From Spirochaetales bacterium (lineage in GTDB: Bacteria > Spirochaetota > Spirochaetia > SZUA-6 > DRHE01), in NCBI GenBank assembly GCA_023136785.1, contig JAGLQP010000054.1:1-9006 (forward strand): 9,006 nt of DNA, given 5' to 3'. Position numbers and translations under genes: made by a program. Shown here in pieces: positions 1 to 6,136 of the stretch (within the stretch, counting starts at the first letter, position 1; the number at the start of each line of letters is the position of its first letter). A model generated the notes under the pieces. The model searched no databases. It was not told the DNA's origin and saw only the letters and a program-made list of their open reading frames with translations.

Positions 1-36
1 CGCTGGGTGGGAACTGCCCGCTGGGTGGGAACTGCC
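1..36. repeat. 18-bp tandem repeat, two copies at the window edge
   Basis: Two identical, directly adjacent 18-bp units (cgctgggtgggaactgcc) fill positions 1-36. The array may continue to the left, outside the window. The unit length is a multiple of three, so if it were translated it would give a six-residue repeat. The plus-strand frame starting at base 1 stays open to a stop at 214-216 but shows no recognisable protein after the repeat. I treat this as a short intergenic or gene-end tandem repeat. The rest of 37-164 shows no gene or strong site. Confidence 0.8.
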
Positions 37-164
37 CGGTGTGCGGAACCGGAAAGACAGGATAGCGGCTCGTTCCCGCCGGAGCTTCGCTCCCGTCTGA
101 ACATAGATACCTCGCAGGCCTATCTTCACCGGGAAGAAGGGGTCATCTGGAATACGGGCTACTG

Positions 165-1280
165 CTACTTCCGGTCCGCGGCCAGGCGTTCCATCAGACC
201 GTCCACGTCCACGTAGTCTTTGACCATCTGCTTGACCGTGGCGATTTTTTCCTTGTCCTGTGGGCGGATCTTGATGATCAGGTTTGTGATTTTCTGCGCC
301 GTGGTGAAGGTGTCGTCCTCTACAAGAAATGCGGGGACTTGGGCCTGCTTGAGGATCTTCAATACCGTCGAGTTCGGCCAGATACCGCAGGTCAGGATAA
401 TGCCTCGGACATTGTAGTCCTCTTGGACTCCAGGGACGTTGCAGGAGACGGCAGCCAGGATCAGGTCCTCCCTGTTTCCCGGAGTGATCAGCAGAACATC
501 CCCTTTGAAGTAGTCAAAGGCCTCATGGGGAGCCATTGCACCCACCAGGATCTTGCTGACGATCACATCGAGGGTGTCCTCTTCGCCGCTGATCAGTTCA
601 CCGCGAATGTTTTCCAGCAGCTGCCGCAGAGTGGGGCTGGAGAGCAGTGGGTAGAAGGGAATCACCCCGAAGGTTTCGATTCCCTTTTTCTGAAAACCGA
701 GGCGAACGAGCTTGTTGATCTTCTCATACTTCTCCGGAATCACCTTGTTGACGATCACCCCCAGGACCTTTACTCCGTAGTTGTCGAATACCGCCTTGTT
801 GAGCATGACCTCGTCGATGGGGCGCCCGATTCCCGCACAGGTGACGATGAGAACCGGTGTATCGAGCATCTTGGCCACAGCGGCGTTACTCAGATCTAGA
901 ACCGAGCCCACCCCGGCGTGCCCCGTGCCCTCAATGACCACGAAGCGCTTTTCCGCGCTCTCCCGTTGGTAGGCTTTCCGGATTCGCTCGCCGAGCTGGT
1001 GCACGTCTCCATGCAAGATATACTCCTCGGTAAAGCCTCGGGGCACGGCCACCGGGCTCATGTCGTACAGAGGACTGCCGATTTGAAACACATCCTTCAT
1101 CAGGGAGGCGTCCTTGTCGATCTCGTGCTGCCCGATCAACTTGACCTGCTGGCCCACCGGCTTGATATAGCCGATCTGGGGGTGGATTTCGCTGATCGCC
1201 TCGAGCAGCCCAAGAGCTGTGGTGGTTTTCCCGTCGTTCTGCCGGGTCGCGGCCACGTAGATGCGCAGAGGACTATCCAT
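165..1280 (-). CDS. BioD-like P-loop ATPase with C-terminal DRTGG domain (Pta N-terminal-like protein)
   Basis: This 371-residue protein has two domains. Residues 1-215 resemble dethiobiotin synthetase / cobyrinic acid a,c-diamide synthase-type P-loop proteins: a Walker A-like segment ending NDGKTTT (residues 15-21), a KPVG motif (40-43) matching the BioD KPV motif, and an EGTG motif (117-120) matching the BioD EGxG segment. Residues about 220-335 look like a DRTGG domain, including the stretch around ITPGNREDLILAA (265-277). The same BioD-like plus DRTGG order forms the N-terminal regulatory half of long phosphate acetyltransferases, but here the chain ends at 371 with no PTA catalytic domain, and no pta gene lies in the window. 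It is probably cytosolic and nucleotide-binding; I cannot assign a reaction. Biotin synthesis is unlikely because of the DRTGG domain and the lack of bio neighbours. The ATG at 1278-1280 lies just before the P-loop strand, as expected; the ribosome binding site is weak. The gene is transcribed away from the DUF3786-ndk pair. Confidence 0.82.
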   Translation of the reverse strand: MDSPLRIYVAATRQNDGKTTTALGLLEAISEIHPQIGYIKPVGQQVKLIGQHEIDKDASLMKDVFQIGSPLYDMSPVAVPRGFTEEYILHGDVHQLGERIRKAYQRESAEKRFVVIEGTGHAGVGSVLDLSNAAVAKMLDTPVLIVTCAGIGRPIDEVMLNKAVFDNYGVKVLGVIVNKVIPEKYEKINKLVRLGFQKKGIETFGVIPFYPLLSSPTLRQLLENIRGELISGEEDTLDVIVSKILVGAMAPHEAFDYFKGDVLLITPGNREDLILAAVSCNVPGVQEDYNVRGIILTCGIWPNSTVLKILKQAQVPAFLVEDDTFTTAQKITNLIIKIRPQDKEKIATVKQMVKDYVDVDGLMERLAADRK

Positions 1281-1315
1281 ACCAGCAAGGGTAGTACGGT
1301 TTTGTTTCCCAGATC

Positions 1316-1343
1316 AAGGTAACGGATCTGGCAACCGGGTCAA
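1316..1343 (-). promoter_or_regulatory. possible promoter for the BioD-DRTGG gene
   Basis: Read on the minus strand, TTGACC (1343-1338) matches five of six bases of the -35 consensus. It is followed after 16 bp by TACCTT (1321-1316), which matches only three of six -10 bases. The implied leader to the ATG is about 30 bases. The poor -10 element makes this a weak candidate, supported mainly by its position in the short divergent region. Confidence 0.25.
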
Positions 1344-1377
1344 CGAAAGTTTTCGCCCTTGGATTCACGTTTTTCCC

Positions 1378-1407
1378 GTGACATGCAGATGGGTTCCGTA
1401 CTATAAC
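1378..1407 (+). promoter_or_regulatory. candidate sigma70-type promoter for the DUF3786-ndk unit
   Basis: GTGACA (1378-1383, five of six -35 bases) and TATAAC (1402-1407, five of six -10 bases) are separated by 18 bp. A start about seven bases downstream of the -10 would give a leader of roughly 24 bases before the ATG at 1438. This supports that ATG over earlier in-frame starts, which would lie upstream of the promoter. It was found by eye only. Confidence 0.45.
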
Positions 1408-1437
1408 AATTCCAGAACGTGGTATGGGCAGGAAGAG

Positions 1438-2064
1438 ATGAATCAAGGTAAACCCGGCGGCATGAAAGCCGCCTACGAAATCGCCTATAAGAAAGCCAGC
1501 GCGGAAATAGCGGCAAGCGGCCTCGAAGAGCTCTGCGAGCGCTCCGGGGCTGCGCTGAACGGACGCACGATTCGGGTATCCTTCTTCGGGACTCTCATAG
1601 AGATTCTGATCCCCGAGAAGGAAGGGGTCGCGTTTCATCCGGCGGAGCTGCCTCTGGCCGAGAGGATCCTCATCCTCCACTATCTTTTGGGCCGGGAAAC
1701 CAGACCCGCCCGGGGAAGCATGGTTGCCTTCAAGAATCTGCCCGGGGCTTCCTTCTACGACCCGACCTACCAGAAACGGGGCCCGAAGCGCATCGCCCGA
1801 CGCTTTGGACAGCGTGTCGAGGAGTTCCGTAAAGCCTGTAGAAACCTGAACTGGCAGGAGGCGGAGCTTGGGGATGCTTCGTTTCGGTTCGACATCCTGC
1901 CGAAGATCCAGGGGTTGGTGGTGCTCCACGCCGGAGACGAGGAGTTTCCGCCGGAGGCTACGATTCTCTTCAATGATGAGATTGTCAACTTCCTTCCCCT
2001 GGAGGACGTAGCGGTTTTGGCCGGATTGATCGCCACCCGACTGAGTAAATCCATCAACATATAG
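1438..2064 (+). CDS. DUF3786 domain-containing protein
   Basis: This 208-residue protein matches the DUF3786 family along nearly its whole length. It has an N-terminal helix with AYEIAYKKA (12-20), the segment LAERILILHYLLG (73-85), a FKNLPGASFYDP stretch (98-109), and the conserved ELGDASFRFDILPK (143-156) followed by GDEEFPPEATILF (166-178). The C-terminal helix contains LPLEDVAVLAGLI (186-198). The family has no established biochemical role, and I do not assign one. There is no signal peptide or membrane segment, so it is probably cytosolic. The frame is open upstream to 1261, but that part lacks family similarity and precedes a good promoter candidate. I therefore chose ATG 1438, which has AGGA four bases upstream; ATG 1462 is a possible shorter start with a poorer ribosome site. 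It is the first gene of a unit with ndk, 10 bp downstream. Confidence 0.85.
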   Translation: MNQGKPGGMKAAYEIAYKKASAEIAASGLEELCERSGAALNGRTIRVSFFGTLIEILIPEKEGVAFHPAELPLAERILILHYLLGRETRPARGSMVAFKNLPGASFYDPTYQKRGPKRIARRFGQRVEEFRKACRNLNWQEAELGDASFRFDILPKIQGLVVLHAGDEEFPPEATILFNDEIVNFLPLEDVAVLAGLIATRLSKSINI

Positions 2065-2069
2065 GAGGT
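2062..2069 (+). promoter_or_regulatory. strong ribosome binding site of ndk overlapping the DUF3786 stop
   Basis: TAGGAGGT at 2062-2069 is a near-perfect Shine-Dalgarno sequence five bases before the ndk ATG. Its first three bases are the TAG stop codon of the DUF3786 gene. The overlap suggests that the two genes share a transcript and may be translationally coupled. Confidence 0.8.
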
Positions 2070-2074
2070 ACGAA

Positions 2075-2815
2075 ATGCGCAACCAAGAGCTCGAGCAGAC
2101 CCTGGCGCTGATTAAACCAGATGCATTGAAAAACTCGCTAACCGGATATGTGCTTTCCCAATTATCCGAATTTCATACCGGACTGATCTATGCCGGAACC
2201 AAGGTGGTTCATGTCACCAGGATGCTCGCGGAGGTACATTACGAGGAACATCGAGACAAGGTTTTTTATCCTTCCCTGATAGAGTACATCACCGGACGGG
2301 TGCACTACGGCGACAAACCTCACCGCCAGCGGGTGATTGCCATCGTGTATCAAGGCCCCGATGCTGTGAAAAAGGTGCGAGAGGTAGCCGGGCCCACCAA
2401 TCCTCATTCGGCGAGGGAACAGAAGCCGGGATGCATCCGGTCGCTTGGAACGATTGTCAGCCTGCGGGAGGAAACGGGCAAAGAGATCGGCGAGCGTATG
2501 GACAACCTGATTCATGCCTCCGCCACGGACGAAGAAGCGGAGCGAGAGATCAAGCTCTGGTTCAAGCCGAATGAGATCCCTCCATTCATGCGGGCCTATT
2601 CAACGATGCAGAGCGAAGAGCTGTACTACTTCAAAGAGGATAGGCTCCTTCCCAAGTACGAGCCGGGCAGTGTGTGTGTGGTGGCACCGGGGGATGTGAT
2701 GTGGGAGTCGGACCTGCAGGCACTTCGTCTAATCCAGCAGGGTAAAGATGCCCCCTACAGCTTGAGAACCGTGGTGGCCAAGTACCTGCTGAATGAGGGT
2801 ATCGAGTCCAAGTGA
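2075..2815 (+). CDS. ndk: nucleoside diphosphate kinase, long form with insertions and C-terminal extension
   Basis: Nucleoside diphosphate kinase moves the gamma-phosphate of an NTP to an NDP through a phosphohistidine. The family residues can be read in order: ALIKPDAL with K14, FYPSLIEYITGRV with Y65, the GP at 94-95, R102 before GPTNP (T108), IR with R122, and NLIHAS with N144 and the catalytic H147. Acidic residues follow (DEEAEREI, 152-159). Ordinary bacterial enzymes have about 140 residues; this one has 246. From lysine to tyrosine is 51 residues rather than the usual 40, and from the conserved arginine to asparagine 22 rather than 10, so there are two internal insertions of about 11 and 12 residues. 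Residues about 172-246 form an extra C-terminal part that I do not recognise (PGSVCVVAPGDVMWESD at 198-214). All catalytic positions are kept, so activity is expected, though specificity may differ. The protein is cytosolic. The gene follows the DUF3786 gene by 10 bp and converges on the dehydrogenase gene, 25 bp away. Confidence 0.88.
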   Translation: MRNQELEQTLALIKPDALKNSLTGYVLSQLSEFHTGLIYAGTKVVHVTRMLAEVHYEEHRDKVFYPSLIEYITGRVHYGDKPHRQRVIAIVYQGPDAVKKVREVAGPTNPHSAREQKPGCIRSLGTIVSLREETGKEIGERMDNLIHASATDEEAEREIKLWFKPNEIPPFMRAYSTMQSEELYYFKEDRLLPKYEPGSVCVVAPGDVMWESDLQALRLIQQGKDAPYSLRTVVAKYLLNEGIESK

Positions 2816-2840
2816 CCGGGGGGCGTACTTCCCGAAGATC

Positions 2841-3809
2841 TCACGACGGGTGATTCACCGGATAGATTGGTTTGCCCCCCTTGAGTACCTCCAGAACATT
2901 CTGAGCTGCTTTCGTCTTCAGTTCCACTACGGATTCCTCGCTGTACCAACCGGTGTGATCCGAGAGGATCACGTTGTCCAGCTGCCGCAGGGGGCTGTCG
3001 GCGGGTAGGGGTTCGGTCTCGAAAACATCCAGCCCCGCAGCGGCGATCTTTCCGCCGGCCAGGGCGTCCGCAACAGCCTTCTCCTCCAGGAGGGGTCCCC
3101 GGGAGGTGTTTATCAGGATAGCGGTTTTCTTCATCAAGGAAAGCTCCCGCCCTCCGATTAACCCCCGCGTGCCGTCGTTGAGGGGGGCGTGAACCGAAAT
3201 ATAATCCGAGTTCTTGAGCAGAGAACGCAGGGTTGCGGATTCTGCGCCGTTTTCCTCGATTTTCTTCGGATCGAGATAGGGGTCAAAAACGAGCACACGC
3301 CCCAACCCGAATCCGGAGATCTTGCGGTGTAGGGTCCGGGCGATGGCGCCGTAGCCGATCAGACCGAGAGTCTTGCCGGTGATTCGATAACTGGGCTGTT
3401 CCTTGTGCAGGTTCCAGGCGCCTTCCCGAATACGTCGATCCTTGAAGGCTACCTTTCGCACACAGCCGAGAAGCAGGGCCAAGGCCTGGTCCGAGACATC
3501 CTCCAGGCAGTAGTCGGGAACCCGGGTTACCCAGATGCCTTTGGCGGTGGCGGCCTCCACGCTCACGTTGTCGTAACCGACACCGTAGCGGGAGATCACC
3601 CGGCATTTCTGCAGCTCCTGGATCACGGTCGCCGGCAGCGGGTGCAGGTTGACCAGAATTCCATCGGCATCCCGCAGAACCTGTGCGGTTTCCGCCTCAT
3701 CCCCCAGGTTGTGTACCTCGACCGAGGCCCCGATCTCCTTCAGAACTGCTGTTTCTTCATCGTAGCTACCGTAGCGATCGTCGGTTACGATCACTTTGAG
3801 TCCAGCCAT
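2841..3809 (-). CDS. CtBP-type D-isomer-specific 2-hydroxyacid dehydrogenase
   Basis: This 322-residue NAD(P)-dependent oxidoreductase is of the D-2-hydroxyacid / phosphoglycerate dehydrogenase superfamily. The Rossmann motif GLIGYGAIA is at 149-157. The catalytic triad is R237 (in NTSRGPL), E266 (in DVFETEP) and H285 (in SDHTGW). The segment GVGYDNVSVEAATAKGIWV (76-94) with VPDYCLEDVSDQALALLL (97-114) is typical of the C-terminal-binding-protein (CtBP)-like subgroup. There is no ACT or other regulatory domain after residue 322, unlike classical long SerA, so a role in serine synthesis is not demonstrated; the substrate is open. The frame is open upstream to 4127, but the ATG at 3809 starts exactly at the first beta strand (LKVIVTD) and has AAGGA nine bases upstream. 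The longer version would overlap the divergent GNAT gene. It stands alone on this strand and converges with ndk. Confidence 0.87.
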   Translation of the reverse strand: MAGLKVIVTDDRYGSYDEETAVLKEIGASVEVHNLGDEAETAQVLRDADGILVNLHPLPATVIQELQKCRVISRYGVGYDNVSVEAATAKGIWVTRVPDYCLEDVSDQALALLLGCVRKVAFKDRRIREGAWNLHKEQPSYRITGKTLGLIGYGAIARTLHRKISGFGLGRVLVFDPYLDPKKIEENGAESATLRSLLKNSDYISVHAPLNDGTRGLIGGRELSLMKKTAILINTSRGPLLEEKAVADALAGGKIAAAGLDVFETEPLPADSPLRQLDNVILSDHTGWYSEESVVELKTKAAQNVLEVLKGGKPIYPVNHPS

Positions 3810-3841
3810 GTTTTTGAGTCCTTTTCCGTTGATTTGAAATG

Positions 3842-3870
3842 ACCTTATCCTTCCCGAAGCCAAATGTAAA
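3842..3870 (-). promoter_or_regulatory. possible promoter for the CtBP-type dehydrogenase gene
   Basis: On the minus strand, TTTACA (3870-3865, five of six -35 bases) is followed after 17 bp by TAAGGT (3847-3842, three of six -10 bases). The leader to the ATG at 3809 would be roughly 27 bases. The placement supports the 322-residue start, but the -10 match is poor. Confidence 0.33.
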
Positions 3871-3892
3871 GTGACTGCGCCGGTTGTTGCCC

Positions 3893-3905
3893 GCACGCGG
3901 CGTGC
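3893..3905. repeat. short perfect inverted repeat in the divergent intergenic region
   Basis: GCACG-CGG-CGTGC forms a 5-bp perfect inverted repeat with a 3-base centre, between the two candidate divergent promoters of the dehydrogenase and GNAT genes. It could be a regulator site or a small hairpin. At this length in GC-rich DNA it could also be chance. There is no T-run, so it is not a terminator. Confidence 0.25.
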
Positions 3906-3928
3906 TTGAACCAGGGATCGGCAATACC

Positions 3929-3956
3929 TTGCAGTACCTGCGTATTCCTGTATACT
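3929..3956 (+). promoter_or_regulatory. possible promoter for the GNAT gene
   Basis: TATACT (3951-3956) matches five of six -10 bases. It lies 16 bp after TTGCAG (3929-3934), which matches only the first half of the -35 consensus. The predicted leader to the GTG at 3994 is about 30 bases. I see no better promoter just before the liv genes, so this one might also feed into the importer cluster. Confidence 0.35.
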
Positions 3957-3993
3957 TCTTCCTGAGCCCGGCAGTACAACCCCCGAGGCATAG

Positions 3994-4872
3994 GTGGACA
4001 TCGAGATTCGAACCCTGACAGAAATGGATATTCCCCAAGCCATGGAGCTCAAAGATTCCCTCGGCTGGAACCAGACTCCCGAAGACTGGCAGCGGTTTCT
4101 CTCGTTGTCCCCGGAGGGAAGTTTCAAGGCTTTACGTGGGCAGGAGCTGGTGGGAACAGCAATCGCTTACGTCTTCGACAAGGTGTGTTGGATCGGAATG
4201 ACCATTGTAAAGGAGGGGTGCCGTCATCAGGGCGTGGGCAGAGAGATTATGAAGCGCTGCCTGGAACACGGCGCTCAAACGGGCTGCAGTCTGATTGTGC
4301 TCGATGCCACCCGGGACGGAGTATCCCTCTACGGAAGGTTGGGCTTTCGGCCGGAGTTTCTGGTCGGAACCGCTCGGGGCAAAGTCTCGAGGAAAGCAGG
4401 GCAAACAGACATACACCCCGATTTCAATATCCGCCGTATCGAGGTGAAGGACCTGGATCAGATCGTTTCGCTGGAGGCCTGCGCTCTGGGTGCCGTGCGG
4501 GAAGCGCTGCTGTATCAGCTGGTGAAGCAAAACCCGGGTCGAGGCTTCGTCTGTAATAATTCGGAGGGGAGCTTGGAGGGATTCGCACTGCACAGACCGG
4601 GATTTCACTCCCACCAGGTGGGGCCGATGATCGCCCGCAGTGACGAGGCTGCAGAGCTTCTCGTTCAGGCAGCCTTCGCTGACCTCGAGCCAAGTGGGAC
4701 AACGGCTTCGGTCATGCTCAATGTTCCGATGAACCAGGCGGGCATGCAGAAAATTATCCGTACCTGGGGTTTGAAAGTTGAACCGCGACTGACCCGAATG
4801 TTCCGCGGCCGAAAGCGGTTGCACGCCCGGGAAGACATGGTATATGCTTTGAGTGGCCCGGAGAAAGGATGA
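3994..4872 (+). CDS. GNAT acetyltransferase with second C-terminal acetyltransferase-like domain (YitH-like)
   Basis: This 292-residue protein begins with a GNAT domain (about 1-130): first strand IEIRTLTEMDIPQAM (3-17), the acetyl-CoA binding motif A around VKEGCRHQGVGREIM (72-86) with its RxxGxG loop, and the motif-B-like end SLYGRLGFRPEF (111-122). Residues about 144-290 form a second region that also starts like a GNAT strand (NIRRIEVKDLDQIVSL). It contains GFALHRPGFHSHQVGPMIA (196-214) and LTRMFRG (266-272), as in YitH-type two-domain GNAT proteins. The role would be acetyl transfer from acetyl-CoA to an unknown amine. The start is GTG: it keeps the first beta strand, while the next ATG (4024) would remove it, and GAGG lies five bases upstream of the GTG. 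The gene ends 51 bp before livJ on the same strand with no terminator seen, so co-transcription with the importer is possible but not shown. Confidence 0.8.
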   Translation: MDIEIRTLTEMDIPQAMELKDSLGWNQTPEDWQRFLSLSPEGSFKALRGQELVGTAIAYVFDKVCWIGMTIVKEGCRHQGVGREIMKRCLEHGAQTGCSLIVLDATRDGVSLYGRLGFRPEFLVGTARGKVSRKAGQTDIHPDFNIRRIEVKDLDQIVSLEACALGAVREALLYQLVKQNPGRGFVCNNSEGSLEGFALHRPGFHSHQVGPMIARSDEAAELLVQAAFADLEPSGTTASVMLNVPMNQAGMQKIIRTWGLKVEPRLTRMFRGRKRLHAREDMVYALSGPEKG

Positions 4873-4910
4873 ACCCCGGGCGATAGGAATCCAAGGAAAC
4901 CAAAACCTGT

Positions 4911-4918
4911 AAGGAGGT
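4911..4918 (+). promoter_or_regulatory. consensus ribosome binding site of livJ
   Basis: AAGGAGGT, a full anti-Shine-Dalgarno match, lies five bases before the livJ ATG. This predicts high translation, as expected for a binding protein needed in excess. I see no convincing -35/-10 pair in the 51 bp between the GNAT gene and livJ. Confidence 0.8.
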
Positions 4919-4923
4919 AAGGT

Positions 4924-6114
4924 ATGAAAAGAACTGTTCTTCTCCTACTGGCTCTGGCACTGATCCTGGGCTCGGTGAGCCTGATCTCTGCTACACCTCA
5001 AGTTGAGGAGGCCGGCCCGATCAAGGTCGGCATGTATGCGGACCTCAGTGCCGGTACCGCCCAGTGGGGTACCGATGCCGAGAAGGGAGCCCGCCTCAGG
5101 ATCAAAGAGGTCAACGAGAAAGGCGGCATTATGGGTCGACAGGTCGAGCTGGTGCTCTACGACTGCAAGCTCAGCCCGACAGAGGCGGTCAAGGCCTACA
5201 GTCGGTTGGCCACCCAGGACAAGGTCGCGGCGGTGTACGGATCTCTGATCTCCAACTCCGCTCTCGCGGTCAGCCCGGTGGCTGCCCAGTCCAAGGTGCC
5301 TGTGGTTGCCCGGGCCATGGATGAGCGGGCCACCACTCCCGGATTCGACCCTGACAACCCGGATGCACCGATCGATCCCAATCCCTACTTCTTCCTGCTC
5401 CAGCCCTCATGTTTCCAGCAAGCGGCGGTGATAGCCGGCTACGCGATCGACGAGCTGGGCATGAGCACCTTTGCCATGCTCTACAACAAGGGTAACGCCT
5501 ATGCAGAGTATCTGGCCAAAGGATTCTCCTACTACGTGACCAAGCGGGGCAAGAAGATGGTTGGTACTTTCGAGTTCCAGTCGGGCGACGTGGACTACAA
5601 GGCCCAGCTGACCAAGATCAAGGCGCTCAAAGCGGACGGGCTGTTCATCCCCAACTATGTTACCCAGAACGCCAACGCCGTCAAGCAGGCTCATGAGCTG
5701 GGTCTAACAGCTACCTTCCTGGGCAACAACTCCTGGTATAAACCCATGGACGAGGTAGCCGGTGCGGCGGCGGACGGTGCCTACTTCCCCAACAATATCG
5801 CCTTCGACGACCCATCGATCCAGTGGTACTTCCAGAAGTACCAGGCGGAATACGGGGAGGAGCCCCGGCTGCACTCTTTTAGCGGCTGGGATGATGTAGG
5901 CTTCATCCTCGAAGCGATCAAGAAGGCTGGATCAACCGATCCGGATAAGGTGCGCGACGCCATGGAGGGCACCCGGAAGTTCGAAGGGATCATCGGGACG
6001 ATCAATATCGATCCAAAGACACACAGACCAGTGGGTCTACCCATGTCGGTGCTGTACTTCGAAGGCGATCAGATCGGAACCGCCGCCCTGAAGTATATAC
6101 CCAAAAAACCGTAA
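4924..6114 (+). CDS. livJ: ABC transporter periplasmic substrate-binding protein, branched-chain amino acid (HAAT/Liv) type
   Basis: This 396-residue type I periplasmic binding protein is the first gene of a Liv-type importer. Residues 1-23 form a signal peptide: KR at 2-3, a hydrophobic core at 5-16, and likely cleavage after LISA. There is no lipobox cysteine, so the mature protein should be soluble in a periplasm. The mature part opens with IKVGMYADLSAGTAQWGTD (33-51) and has the family's NEKGGIMGRQVELVLYD (64-80), TEAVKAYSRL (86-95) and the second-lobe FQSGDVDYKAQLTKIK (218-233). The region corresponding to the LivJ ligand loop (about 104-137) reads GSLISNSALA ... ARAMDERAT rather than the usual SxxT-type amino acid contacts. 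The following stretch (141-154) is rich in Asp and Pro and seems specific to this protein. The ligand is therefore uncertain: a branched-chain amino acid, or another small amide, amino acid or carboxylate. It feeds the LivHMGF complex encoded downstream. Confidence 0.9.
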   Translation: MKRTVLLLLALALILGSVSLISATPQVEEAGPIKVGMYADLSAGTAQWGTDAEKGARLRIKEVNEKGGIMGRQVELVLYDCKLSPTEAVKAYSRLATQDKVAAVYGSLISNSALAVSPVAAQSKVPVVARAMDERATTPGFDPDNPDAPIDPNPYFFLLQPSCFQQAAVIAGYAIDELGMSTFAMLYNKGNAYAEYLAKGFSYYVTKRGKKMVGTFEFQSGDVDYKAQLTKIKALKADGLFIPNYVTQNANAVKQAHELGLTATFLGNNSWYKPMDEVAGAAADGAYFPNNIAFDDPSIQWYFQKYQAEYGEEPRLHSFSGWDDVGFILEAIKKAGSTDPDKVRDAMEGTRKFEGIIGTINIDPKTHRPVGLPMSVLYFEGDQIGTAALKYIPKKP

Positions 6115-6136
6115 CTCTCGGTACATGTTATCGAAT

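Noticed and set aside
105..125. Imperfect hairpin (AGATA...TATCT with inner CCT/AGG) downstream of the BioD-DRTGG gene, considered as its terminator
   Set aside because: The stem has a two-base bulge and no T-run follows on the minus strand. A second small hairpin at 81-93 (GGAGC-TTC-GCTCC) has the same problem.
1..216. Plus-strand open frame from the window edge to 216 as the 3' end of a gene
   Set aside because: After the repeat-encoded residues it shows no recognisable protein, and its end overlaps the 3' end of the BioD-DRTGG gene. It could be chance; the sequence to the left would be needed to decide.
1261..1437. In-frame upstream extension of the DUF3786 gene (267-residue version)
   Set aside because: It would begin inside the divergent BioD-DRTGG gene and lies upstream of the promoter candidate at 1378-1407. 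The translated extension shows no similarity to the family.
1273..2082. 269-codon open frame on the minus strand opposite the DUF3786 gene
   Set aside because: It shows no recognisable domain and is antisense to a clear DUF3786 match, so it is a shadow frame.
2816..2840. Possible bidirectional terminator between the convergent ndk and dehydrogenase genes
   Set aside because: Only a 4-bp CGGG/CCCG pairing with a 10-base loop is present, and there is no T-run in either direction.
3810..4127. In-frame 106-codon extension of the dehydrogenase (428-residue version)
   Set aside because: The extension has no family similarity and low-complexity-like content, would overlap the divergent GNAT gene, and is separated from the good ATG with AAGGA upstream at 3809. 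The enzyme's first beta strand starts right at that ATG.
4132..4824. 230-codon minus-strand frame opposite the GNAT gene
   Set aside because: It is rich in residues typical of antisense translation (His, Ser, Gln, Pro), shows no domain, and overlaps a strong GNAT match.
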